A DNA stretch of 64,000 nt from an uncultured Bacteroidales bacterium (lineage in GTDB: Bacteria; Bacteroidota; Bacteroidia; Bacteroidales; Bacteroidaceae). Both the position numbers and the translations under genes were made by a program. The stretch's first letter is position 1, and each line of letters opens with the position of its first letter. Below are positions 1 to 7,688 of this stretch, piece by piece. The stretch is from positions 1-64,000 of the forward strand of contig CADCIQ010000005.1 in NCBI GenBank assembly GCA_902801425.1, read 5' to 3'. Under the pieces are notes generated by a model. It worked only from the letters and a program-made list of their open reading frames with translations, searched no databases and was not told the origin of the DNA.

Positions 1-2
1 TG

Positions 3-152
3 AAGAAGGAACTCAATAAGAAATACTCCTACAAGCAAATCTTTAGAATGCTCTCAAAATACAAGAAAGCGAGAACGGACAAGGATGGACAGTGGGAGGA
101 CATCACAAAGCTCAAGTACATTGAGGAACTAACCAAGACGCTTGATGTATAG
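3..152 (+). CDS. C-terminal end of an unidentified protein (partial)
   Basis: An open frame enters from the left edge and ends at the TAG at 150-152. The visible 49 residues are very lysine-rich and end in EELTKTLDV. Nothing in this fragment identifies a family. The basic, helical character would fit a DNA-binding protein such as a transposase or phage-type protein, but that is a guess. It is followed by more than 1.1 kb of non-coding, repeat-rich DNA, so it is not obviously in an operon with anything in the window. Confidence 0.5.
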   Translation, partial: KKELNKKYSYKQIFRMLSKYKKARTDKDGQWEDITKLKYIEELTKTLDV

Positions 153-357
153 GGGCTGAAATACGAGATTCTTTATTAATTGAGACATGAATTATAACAT
201 TAATTAACCTAAATTCGATGAATTCAAATTACCTTATAAGCGCATCTCCGATGCTTGGGTTTTAACCAAAAATTAGCGACGATGACCAGAAAATTTAAAT
301 CAGAAAATTTATTTTTGGGAATTTTTCTGGCAATTCGTGGTAATTTTTAGTAAAAAA

Positions 358-530
358 AAAGCAGCTTGCTGCTAATAAGGTAATTCGTCGAACTGACGTT
401 AATTAGGACAAAAATTAATGAGAATCTAAGCTGTAAGGCCAATTAATGTCACAATTAATGTTTCATAAATGTCATAATTAATGTTATGCGACAGCAAAAG
501 AATGTCGTCGAACTTACGTTTATTAGTAAC
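358..530 (+). repeat. Dispersed AATTCGTCGAA-type intergenic repeat (two copies)
   Basis: Two related blocks lie here. The block at 358-412 reads AGCAGCTTGCTG, then AATTCGTCGAACTGACGTTAA. The block at 448-530 has AATTAATGT copies, TTATGCGACA, then GTCGTCGAACTTACGTT. Reverse-complement relatives occur at 5055-5130 and 36736-36812, with the same order of motifs, so this is a dispersed family rather than random A/T-rich DNA. Confidence 0.6.
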
Positions 531-632
531 TCCCTCGTAGTTCCCTTGTAACTCCTATGTAACTCCCATTTTTCTCCCATTTTTAGGAACGGACCTGGAA
601 CGGACTCATAACGGTATCACAACGGACTTACT
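528..632 (+). repeat. Degenerate short tandem array (AACTCC, then ACGGA motifs)
   Basis: GTAACTCC-like words repeat at 528-590 and are followed by ACGGAC, ACGGAC, ACGGTA and ACGGAC at roughly 10-12 bp spacing. A similar ACGGA array follows uvrA at 60083-60140. No open frame uses it. Confidence 0.45.
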
Positions 633-686
633 GTTATGGCATAAACTGACAACTCTGAAAAACTTCGAAAAAAGAATTTTCACACC

Positions 687-1000
687 ACTCTGCAACTCGT
701 CACCCATAGCGTTGTAAGGCTTTATGTGTCAAGAAGTTGTAGCGGTGATTCATTTTAAAGCACTCGTCACCCACTCATCACCCTCGCGCTTGTATTGATT
801 TGATATTGAGCAATATACGGAGAAATTTTACTCGTCGCCCTAAAAATTGTGACGAGTGAATCAACCGCAGAACATCCACATTCTCAGCAAGATACAAAGA
901 TTCGGGTGATGAGTGGGTGACGAGTGCTTTAAAATGAATCACCTCTGTAACGATAAGAGCCACAATAACTTGCAGCGTTGAGAGTGACGAGTTGCAGAGT
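687..1000. repeat. Three-tier palindrome built on ACTCGTCAC
   Basis: Perfect 17-bp arms (687-703 and 984-1000) enclose perfect 40-bp arms (744-783 and 904-943), which enclose 7-bp arms (830-836 and 851-857). ACTCGTC recurs three times forward (695, 762, 830) and three times reverse (851, 919, 986), at 67-68 bp spacing. No convincing protein is encoded; the 61-residue frame across the centre is a by-product. Confidence 0.8.
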
Positions 1001-1038
1001 TATGTAAAAAATCTTTTTTTCAGGTTGGATTAGAGACT

Positions 1039-1241
1039 GCGAGGGCTGAAAGCCCGACACCTAAAAGGGCAGTCCGTGAGGACTGTTATATTTGTCGATA
1101 TTAGGGGTATGAGGTCTATAGGACCGACACCTAAAGTCATAGTTTTCAGGTGTCGCACTTACAGCGCTCCGCAAATCACACATCTACATAATGACAGCCC
1201 TCACGGACTGCCCTGTCAGGTGTCGGGCTTTCAGCCCTCGC
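1039..1241. repeat. Nested inverted element with four hairpin-GACACCT units
   Basis: Outer arms of 47 bp (1039-1085 and 1195-1241) differ at a few positions. Inner arms are CGACACCT/AGGTGTCG (1125-1132 and 1148-1155). Each of four units is a 5-bp stem with a 3-base loop, immediately followed by GACACCT. The stems are GGGCT/AGCCC, GGTCT/GGACC, GCGCT/AGTGC and GGGCT/AGCCC, so base changes keep pairing. A CAGTCC-GTGA-GGACTG hairpin is also present in both outer arms. Confidence 0.75.
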
Positions 1242-1268
1242 TGCCTATATTGCCTCTATCTCATAACA

Positions 1269-1305
1269 TAAAAAAGGAAGGCATCTCATGCGAAATGCCT
1301 TCCTT
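1269..1305 (-). terminator. Intrinsic terminator of the BspA-like gene
   Basis: An 11-bp perfect stem (1274-1284 with 1295-1305) is followed on the minus strand by a run of seven T. It lies 8 bp past the stop codon at 1313. Confidence 0.85.
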
Positions 1306-1312
1306 ACATTGA

Positions 1313-4300
1313 TCAATACTTATTTGCGTACTTCTTTCCATTCTTGATATAGATACCCTTCTGAGCGTGAGCCTTGATTATGCGCTGACCATTCAGATTA
1401 TAGAACTTGTCATCACTCTTTTGCTCGTTAATGATGTATTCAATTCCTGTTGTCTCTTCTCCGTCAAGAGAAAGCTGCATATCAGTAATCTTGGCACTAC
1501 TATGCTCATCGTTTTTTGTAATGTAGAAACAATATGGAGACACCGTTGTTGCACTTATCATCTGACCATTTGCTGAGAAAATGAAGTTATTGCTATTGTC
1601 AAAATCTGTAACAATAGAATAGTTACCAGTTATCTTCACGTCTATGTCAGGATTGTGAGTGCTAAGATTATCTTCGAAGTTATAAACTTCAATGTTTGTA
1701 GGCTCTGGCTTATCAAGAGCTGTGATTTTTATCTTAGAGCCATTCTTGATCGTTACTGTTCCAGACTTGGATGCAAGTGCAATGAATGGCTGACCTGCAC
1801 GGATTGTTTCTGTAAGGGATATTTTCTTAAACATTATAACCAATTTATCGCCAGATTTGACAGTAGCCGTTCCTGATGGAACATATACTTGAGTAAAGTA
1901 GTCTGTATAATCGGTGAGATTAACATCGAATGGCATACAGAATGTAGAATACATGTTCTTGGTGAGTGTTCTTGTATAGCATATCCCACCTTCCCCGTAT
2001 GTGCCTTCTGCTATGGTTGGATTCTTGTCTGTGATATCGAAAGATAATACATTCACAGTTATTGAACATGACTTTTTGAAATCGTCTGTAGCTGTACAGG
2101 TTATAGTCGCTATACCAGGGCTTATAGCCTTTAATACACCATTTGATGATATATTTGCTATGCTCTTATCTGATGACTTCCATGAGAGAACTTGATCGTC
2201 AGCATTTGACGGAGTGATAGTTGGGGTAAAAACCTTTTCCGCGCCACAGATCATGGTTAAGGTTTCATTACCCAGGTCAATGGAGGTTACTTGTTGTTTT
2301 ACTGTAACCTTACATGTTGACTTAGTACCATATCCATCAGCAGCCGTGCAAGTAATTGTGCATGTGCCCTTTCCTTTTGCCGTAACAACTCCTTTTGAAG
2401 ATACTGTAGCTACGCTATTATCAGAAGAAGACCATTCAATAGCAGTATTGTTTGCAGTAGTGGGGGAAATTGTTGTTGTAAGTGTTTTTGTCTTTCCTAC
2501 CCATAGAGAAACAGTTTCATCACTTAGAGCTATGGCTGTAATTTGCTGTTTAACGGTTATTTCACATGTGGACTTAGTTCCATACCCATCTGCAGCCGTG
2601 CAAGTGATTGTACAAGTTCCTTTACCCTTTGCTGTTATTACTCCTTTTGAAGAAATTGTTGCAACGTTTTTATCTGAAGAATACCATGTAATGGCAGTAT
2701 TACTGGCTGTTGTAGGAGTTACTGTCGCTGTAAGAGTCTTTGTATTTCCTACCCATATCGAAGCTGATGCATCACTAAGGGCAATGGCTGTCACTGGCTG
2801 TTTTACTGTGACTGAGCATATGGATTTAGTTCCATATCCATCAGCAGCTGTGCAAGTGATTGTGCATGTGCCTTTACCCTTGGCAGTTATAACTCCTTTT
2901 GAAGAGACTGTAGCAACTTTATTGTCTGAAGATGACCAATTAACTGCTGTATTACTTGCATCCATAGGAGTAACCGTTGCAGTAAGTGTCTTCGAATCAC
3001 CTATCCATAAAGTTGTAGTTGCATCGCTAAGTGCAATGTTTGTTACTGGTTTTTCTACTGTGATTTTACATGTCGCTGTCTTGCCATTGTAAGTTTTGGC
3101 AGTAATTGTAGAAGTTCCAGGACTCTTTGCCGTAACAACACCATCAGAAGAAATAGTAGCCACGGTTGTATTGGAAGATGACCATGTGATAGTGTTGTTA
3201 ATTGAATTTTCTGGTGTGATAGTAACTTCAAGCTTCTTTGTTTTACCAACTTTTATTTTTTCATTTGTATTGGCAAATGAAACTTTTGTAGGTTCATTTA
3301 TTGCTTGTATATTCTTCCATTCATTCCATCCATCTGTTGTTTTATATGCAGAAACCGCAGATGAAGGTACATACAGAGTTCCTGACAGACATTGTGCTCC
3401 AAAGAAAGCGTATGATTTTAATGATGGAGGTGTAACTGCATAACATATAACTTTTGATAAAGATTCACAATCATAGAATGCCATCTCTCCAATACTTGTC
3501 ACAGAATTTGGGATGCAGACAAAAGCTAAGGAAGAACAATTATGAAAAGCTTCCTCTCTGATACTCGTCACAGAGTTGGGAATTGTAATTGAGGTGAGAC
3601 TAGTGCAATCTGCAAAAGCTGAACCTTCAATACTTGTTATAGAGTTAGGTATTGTGATTGAGGTCAGAGCTGAGCATCCGGAGAAAAGTGAATTATTAAT
3701 ACTATTTATTGATTCTGGAATAATGATAGAGGTGAGACCTGAGCACCCTGAGAAAGCTGCACTTCCAATACGCGTCACAGAGTTCGGAATATAGATTGAG
3801 GTGAGACTGGTGCAATTCTTGAATGCCGCATTTCCAATGCTCGTCACAGACTCAGGGATGGTAATTGATGTTAAGCCTATGCAATCAGAAAAAGCAGCTC
3901 CCGCGATTCCTTTTGTTCCTTCCTTTATTTTTATTATAGTGTTTATTGGCATAGAACCTTTATATCCATAAAGAAAGTATCCTAAATATACTAATCCATC
4001 AGATTGTTCTTGATACCATTTCGTATTGTCGAAAGCATAACTTCCCATAAACGTAACTGAGTTGGGAATTTTGATTGATTTAAGATTTGTGCAACCATAG
4101 AAAGCATAACCTCCTATACTCGTAACAGAGTTTTGGAAAGTAATCGAGGTGATATTAGAGCAATTATAGAAAGCATAGTTTCCGATAATAGTTACAGAAT
4201 TTGGTATTGTGATAGAAGTGAGACCAGAACAAGCCCAAAAAGACTGTTGTCCTATACTCGTAACAGAGTTTGGAATCGTAATTGACGTGAGAGCAGAGCA

Positions 4301-4606
4301 AGTACTAAAAGAACGATTTCCAATTGCTGTAACTGACTCTGGGATTGTGACAGATGTGAGATTGAAACAATGGAAGAAAGCATGATCTCCAATATTAGTA
4401 ACACCATTTTTTATTATTATTTTTTTGATATTGATACGTTGATCGAACCATGGTATTGTATTCGTTTCATTTGTGTATTCATAGTTAGGCATATCCGTTC
4501 CTGATATGGTTAATGTGCCATCATTAGATAGAGTCCAAGTGATTTCGGCATGAACTGCATTGAAGGCAATCATGCTGAATAAAATGAGTGTGAATATCTT
4601 CTTCAT
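1313..4606 (-). CDS. BspA-like leucine-rich-repeat surface protein with Big_2 domains
   Basis: A secreted surface protein, probably adhesive, of about 1097 residues. The start chosen is the ATG at 4604-4606, giving MKKIFTLILFSMIAFNAVHA, a clear signal peptide. The longer open frame to 4705 would add 33 residues that overlap a structured leader RNA. After an N-terminal strand come about a dozen BspA-type repeats of the form SVTSIGxxAFxxCSxLTSITIPN (roughly residues 45-420). Five bacterial Ig-like Big_2 domains follow (about 430-840); the middle three are nearly identical, giving DNA repeats of about 240 bp at 2280-3060. A C-terminal region ends in YNLNGQRI...GIYIKNGKKY, a sorting-like tail also seen in the phosphatase at 37918-39315. 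Family knowledge: such proteins in oral and gut Bacteroidales bind host or dietary ligands; the ligand here is unknown. Confidence 0.88.
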   Translation of the reverse strand: MKKIFTLILFSMIAFNAVHAEITWTLSNDGTLTISGTDMPNYEYTNETNTIPWFDQRINIKKIIIKNGVTNIGDHAFFHCFNLTSVTIPESVTAIGNRSFSTCSALTSITIPNSVTSIGQQSFWACSGLTSITIPNSVTIIGNYAFYNCSNITSITFQNSVTSIGGYAFYGCTNLKSIKIPNSVTFMGSYAFDNTKWYQEQSDGLVYLGYFLYGYKGSMPINTIIKIKEGTKGIAGAAFSDCIGLTSITIPESVTSIGNAAFKNCTSLTSIYIPNSVTRIGSAAFSGCSGLTSIIIPESINSINNSLFSGCSALTSITIPNSITSIEGSAFADCTSLTSITIPNSVTSIREEAFHNCSSLAFVCIPNSVTSIGEMAFYDCESLSKVICYAVTPPSLKSYAFFGAQCLSGTLYVPSSAVSAYKTTDGWNEWKNIQAINEPTKVSFANTNEKIKVGKTKKLEVTITPENSINNTITWSSSNTTVATISSDGVVTAKSPGTSTITAKTYNGKTATCKITVEKPVTNIALSDATTTLWIGDSKTLTATVTPMDASNTAVNWSSSDNKVATVSSKGVITAKGKGTCTITCTAADGYGTKSICSVTVKQPVTAIALSDASASIWVGNTKTLTATVTPTTASNTAITWYSSDKNVATISSKGVITAKGKGTCTITCTAADGYGTKSTCEITVKQQITAIALSDETVSLWVGKTKTLTTTISPTTANNTAIEWSSSDNSVATVSSKGVVTAKGKGTCTITCTAADGYGTKSTCKVTVKQQVTSIDLGNETLTMICGAEKVFTPTITPSNADDQVLSWKSSDKSIANISSNGVLKAISPGIATITCTATDDFKKSCSITVNVLSFDITDKNPTIAEGTYGEGGICYTRTLTKNMYSTFCMPFDVNLTDYTDYFTQVYVPSGTATVKSGDKLVIMFKKISLTETIRAGQPFIALASKSGTVTIKNGSKIKITALDKPEPTNIEVYNFEDNLSTHNPDIDVKITGNYSIVTDFDNSNNFIFSANGQMISATTVSPYCFYITKNDEHSSAKITDMQLSLDGEETTGIEYIINEQKSDDKFYNLNGQRIIKAHAQKGIYIKNGKKYANKY

Positions 4607-4619
4607 AGTAGAAAATAAA

Positions 4620-4780
4620 AAAGGGCGCAGACTTTCCGATAGTCTCGTCCTCCTTAAAGGTATCGCCAAACACCGTGTAACAGACAAGTTTACGGAAAAG
4701 CCCATGCCCTATACGGACACGGAACTTTTCGCTAACTTGTTCCCGTTACTTGAAATTGGCGATTTCTTAAGGAGAGAACA
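4620..4780 (-). promoter_or_regulatory. Candidate structured leader RNA upstream of the BspA-like gene
   Basis: Read on the minus strand, three stacked helices form. P1 pairs 4756-4773 with 4651-4669 (seven pairs TCCTTAA/TTAAGGA plus eight pairs ATCGCCAA/TTGGCGAT around an internal loop). P2 pairs 4725-4740 with 4684-4700 (ACAAGTT/AACTTGT and GAAAAG/CTTTTC). P3 is an 8-bp hairpin (4702-4709 with 4715-4722, loop of five). After P1 comes a small AGACT/AGTCT hairpin and a T-run just before the start codon, which resembles an attenuator. I do not recognise an Rfam class. Confidence 0.55.
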
Positions 4781-5000
4781 AAAGCTAAAAGCTCAATGTT
4801 ATATTTTATGTCGAGAGAATCGGTAGTTGCTCACCCAAGTTAATAAAATAAATGTTTAACTATCTTGCAGATACCAGTATCTGATACTGATTCCACATAA
4901 GGGGGGAACGGTTACCGTTCGTCTGTTTAATTACGTTTTACTTTCTGTTTCTTATTAATTGTTTTTATGGGTTAAATACTCTTGTTGATACTTTCGAATG

Positions 5001-5032
5001 CAAAAATAAACAATTTTTATGAAATCTCCAAA
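5001..5032 (-). promoter_or_regulatory. Promoter of the BspA-like gene
   Basis: The minus strand has TTTG (5029-5032), 20 bp, then TATTTTTG (5001-5008), matching the Bacteroidetes sigma-ABfr consensus. Transcription would start near 4994, which leaves a leader of almost 390 nt before the ATG at 4606. Confidence 0.7.
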
Positions 5033-5054
5033 TATTTGTGTTGAAAATATCTTT

Positions 5055-5130
5055 TTAACGTAAAATCGACGAATTAAAACTACGTTGTATTATCAGCAAG
5101 CTGCTAAAAAATTAATGCGAAATTAATGTG
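5055..5130 (-). repeat. Dispersed AATTCGTCGA-type repeat, reverse copy
   Basis: The reverse complement contains AGCAGCTTGCTGATAATA, then AATTCGTCGATTTTACGTTAA, matching the block at 358-412, with CATTAATT copies upstream as in 448-530. Confidence 0.5.
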
Positions 5131-5219
5131 TTATTCGTGATAGTTAATGTAGGTTCGCAGAACGAAAACATATAATTTCTCGTAAATATCACGTTAATAT
5201 AACATTAATTCCACAGAAG

Positions 5220-5270
5220 TAAAAAACTTGCCGCTCATAGGTCTTCAAAAGAATTTCCTATGAGCGGCAA
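5220..5270 (-). terminator. Intrinsic terminator of the flavin oxidoreductase gene
   Basis: A perfect 14-bp stem (5228-5241 with 5257-5270) is followed on the minus strand by GTTTTTTAC. Confidence 0.85.
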
Positions 5271-5314
5271 TACTATATAAATCAACTCCCACTTTTGGGG
5301 GTGAGGGCTACTTT

Positions 5315-7258
5315 TTAAATATCCAACGCAGCGTGATATGCCTCGTAGATAGCCTTAGTGATGTTAGCAGGACGAACACAGTCGCCAACCTCACGAACGA
5401 ATGGAGCACATCCACGGAGGGCATCAACATCTGCACGGTTAGAACGCTGACCAAGGGCACAGATAACGGTCTTTCCCGGAACAAGTACCTCGTTACCTTC
5501 TTTATCCTTACAGATTACACCTTCAGCGGTAATCTTCTGACCGACATACTCAGTATGGGCTGTTGAGAACTCTGCAACCTTACGCATAAGGATAGGACGC
5601 TGACGGATATTGCAATCAGCAGCAAGGGTGTCACGCATCTCTACAAGCTCGACCTTCTTGCCTTCCATGCCAAGATGAATAGCACACTCACATCCTGCAA
5701 GTCCACCACCAAGCACAACTACGCTATCACTAACCTTATCCTTGTTGAGATAATAGTCATTGACGATTATCACGTTATCAGAATCAATGCCCGGAATTGG
5801 CGGAACGATAGGTGTAGAGCCAACAGCGAGGATAAGTGCATCAACGCCTTCCTTCTCTACATATTCAGGTGTAACGGTAGTGTTAAGACGAATCTCCACA
5901 CCCTCATCCTTTGCCTGACGCTCAAGTACCACACCAAGCTCATACATCTCATGTTTGAATGAGATAGCCTCCTCTGACTTCAAGATACCACCGACCTTGT
6001 CTGCTTTCTCGCAGAGAATAACCTTATGGCCACGCTGTGCAGCAGTAACGGCAGCCTTGAGTCCGGCAACACCGCCACCAACTACCATCACCTTCTTGCT
6101 CTTACGTGCAGGAACAACCTCCATACCCTCAATCTCACGACCAATCAACGGATTAACGGCACAACGACGAGTGAAAGTGACAGGACGCTCAGCCATACAG
6201 GTATAGCAACGCAGACACTTCACTATGCGGTCTTCCTGACCTGACATTACCTTCTGTGGGTGGAATGGGTCTGCAAGCAACTGACGACCCATATAAACAA
6301 CATCAGCCTTACCCTCGGCTATGATACGCTCCATCTGCTCAGGATCGCTGAGAGCACCGATAGTAGCTACAGGCTTCTTCACATGCTTCTTAATCTCAGC
6401 AGCAAGCCATACGTTCACGCCATGCTCATCGAACATAGGAGGGGTGGTGTTGAAGAATCCAAACTGATAAGAACCTGCAGAAACATGGATAAGATCAACA
6501 AGGTCTTCAACTGCCTGTGCAATCTTTATACCATCCTCTATGCCATAGCCACCATCAAAAAGCTCACTACCACTAAGACGAACCTCAACAGGGAAATCCG
6601 GTCCTACGACGTTACGTACAGAAGCAAGAACCTCACGAACTATGCGGATTCTATTCTCAAGAGAGCCTCCGTACTCGTCTGTACGATGATTGAGATATGG
6701 AGATAGGAACTGATGCAGAAGCCATCCGTGACCTGCATGAACCATTATCATCTCATATCCTGCACGCTTACAAAGGGCAGCCTTCTCGCCGTATGTCTTC
6801 ACGATGTCGGCAATCTGTTCCTTTGAAAGAGCCTTCACCGGACGGCCATCAGGGCGTGTTCCGTCACTTGGTCCCCACTGGTTGAGGCTTGCCTTCTTAT
6901 TCTTGTCAGACATATAAGTACCAGCATACTGCCCTGAGTGTGAAAGCTCTATGCTTGGCACAGCACCATGACGACGGATTGCATCAGCAACGAATGTGTG
7001 AGCAGCAAGACATCCTACAGTCTCAAGGTCGAGGTGAAGCATGTGACTACCATCCGTATCAGGATGCACCACAAGCTCACTAACTGTAACGGCAGCAGCA
7101 CCACCCTTGGCACGAAGCTCATAGAAACCCTGAGTACGAGGACCAGGACAACAATCAGCGGTTATATCTGTTGCACCCATTGGTGCTGAGAAGATACGAT
7201 TACGGAAAGTTACCTTACCTAATTTGATAGGGCTTGTAAGATTTGGATATTTATTCAT
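5315..7258 (-). CDS. Old Yellow Enzyme-type FeS flavoprotein (2,4-dienoyl-CoA reductase/enoate reductase family)
   Basis: A 647-residue NAD(P)H-dependent enoate or dienoyl reductase. Residues 1-340 form an FMN-binding OYE TIM barrel (RNRIFSAPMGA near the start, HAGHGWLLHQFLSP around 174-187). Cysteines 348, 351, 354 and 366 in KCLRCYTCMAERP...RRC form the 4Fe-4S site typical of this subfamily. An FAD-binding GGGVAGLKAA follows at about 391 and an NAD(P)-binding GGGLAGCECA at about 517. Length and domain order match FadH, enoate reductase and BaiCD/BaiH-type bile-acid enzymes; sequence alone does not choose between them. It is monocistronic, with its own promoter (7304-7335) and terminator (5220-5270). 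The ATG at 7258 gives the normal N-terminus. Confidence 0.9.
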   Translation of the reverse strand: MNKYPNLTSPIKLGKVTFRNRIFSAPMGATDITADCCPGPRTQGFYELRAKGGAAAVTVSELVVHPDTDGSHMLHLDLETVGCLAAHTFVADAIRRHGAVPSIELSHSGQYAGTYMSDKNKKASLNQWGPSDGTRPDGRPVKALSKEQIADIVKTYGEKAALCKRAGYEMIMVHAGHGWLLHQFLSPYLNHRTDEYGGSLENRIRIVREVLASVRNVVGPDFPVEVRLSGSELFDGGYGIEDGIKIAQAVEDLVDLIHVSAGSYQFGFFNTTPPMFDEHGVNVWLAAEIKKHVKKPVATIGALSDPEQMERIIAEGKADVVYMGRQLLADPFHPQKVMSGQEDRIVKCLRCYTCMAERPVTFTRRCAVNPLIGREIEGMEVVPARKSKKVMVVGGGVAGLKAAVTAAQRGHKVILCEKADKVGGILKSEEAISFKHEMYELGVVLERQAKDEGVEIRLNTTVTPEYVEKEGVDALILAVGSTPIVPPIPGIDSDNVIIVNDYYLNKDKVSDSVVVLGGGLAGCECAIHLGMEGKKVELVEMRDTLAADCNIRQRPILMRKVAEFSTAHTEYVGQKITAEGVICKDKEGNEVLVPGKTVICALGQRSNRADVDALRGCAPFVREVGDCVRPANITKAIYEAYHAALDI

Positions 7259-7303
7259 GTTCTTTTATAATGTTTTTGTTTATTAGGCGATGAAAAATCG
7301 ATG

Positions 7304-7335
7304 CAAATTTACAAACTTTATTTCATTCACACAAA
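7304..7335 (-). promoter_or_regulatory. Promoter of the flavin oxidoreductase gene
   Basis: The minus strand has TTTG (7332-7335), 20 bp, TAAATTTG (7304-7311): a full consensus match about 45 bp upstream of the start codon. Confidence 0.75.
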
Positions 7336-7381
7336 TTATTGATGTTATTTTTTCTTTAAGTATGTAATCAAATTTAATTAT

Positions 7382-7611
7382 TAATCAAGAATTAGAGAGA
7401 TTTGTCGAAGACCCACTGACCGCAGGGAAGTAATTAGAGATCTTTTCTTTTGAATTTTAGAGAATTTGAGAAATATCGCTTACGCTACTACCAATCACGC
7501 AGGTTCTCAAATGCTACGAAGTAGCAAAATTCTCTCTTTCGCATTAATTCAAAATTGACTTTCCCTTCGGCCGTCGAGCTAAACCTTCTCAAATTCTCTA
7601 ATTCTTGATTA
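7382..7611. repeat. Nested inverted element, AGAATTAGAGA family
   Basis: Perfect 17-bp outer arms (7382-7398 and 7595-7611, TAATCAAGAATTAGAGA type) enclose an imperfect inner pair (TTTTGAATT...AGAGAATTTGAGAA around 7449-7472 against 7504-7555). The right inner arm carries an extra TGCTACTTCGTAGCA hairpin. It fills the gap between dnaX and the flavin reductase and encodes nothing recognisable. Confidence 0.6.
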
Positions 7612-7639
7612 TAAAAAATCTGTACATTTACTTATATGT

Positions 7640-7680
7640 AAAAAAGATAAAGAGGTAATGCGGAGATCCACATTACCTCT
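7640..7680 (-). terminator. Intrinsic terminator of dnaX
   Basis: Perfect 10-bp arms (7651-7660 and 7671-7680) around a 10-base loop, followed on the minus strand by a T-rich tract. It starts 9 bp after the dnaX stop. Confidence 0.8.
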
Positions 7681-7688
7681 TTTATCAT

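Noticed and set aside
778..963. 61-residue open frame on the minus strand
   Set aside because: It spans the centre of the palindrome 744-943 and is explained by that repeat.
2280..3060. CRISPR-like regular repeats
   Set aside because: The period is about 240 bp and each unit translates in frame as a Big_2 domain; there are no short repeats with unique spacers and no cas gene.
2214..3092. A 292-residue open frame on the plus strand
   Set aside because: It lies antisense to the Big_2 repeats of the BspA-like gene and only mirrors their repetitive codons; no signal, motif or promoter supports it.
4607..4705. N-terminal extension of the BspA-like protein
   Set aside because: It would place 33 non-signal residues before a perfect signal peptide and overlap the structured leader; start at 4606 preferred.
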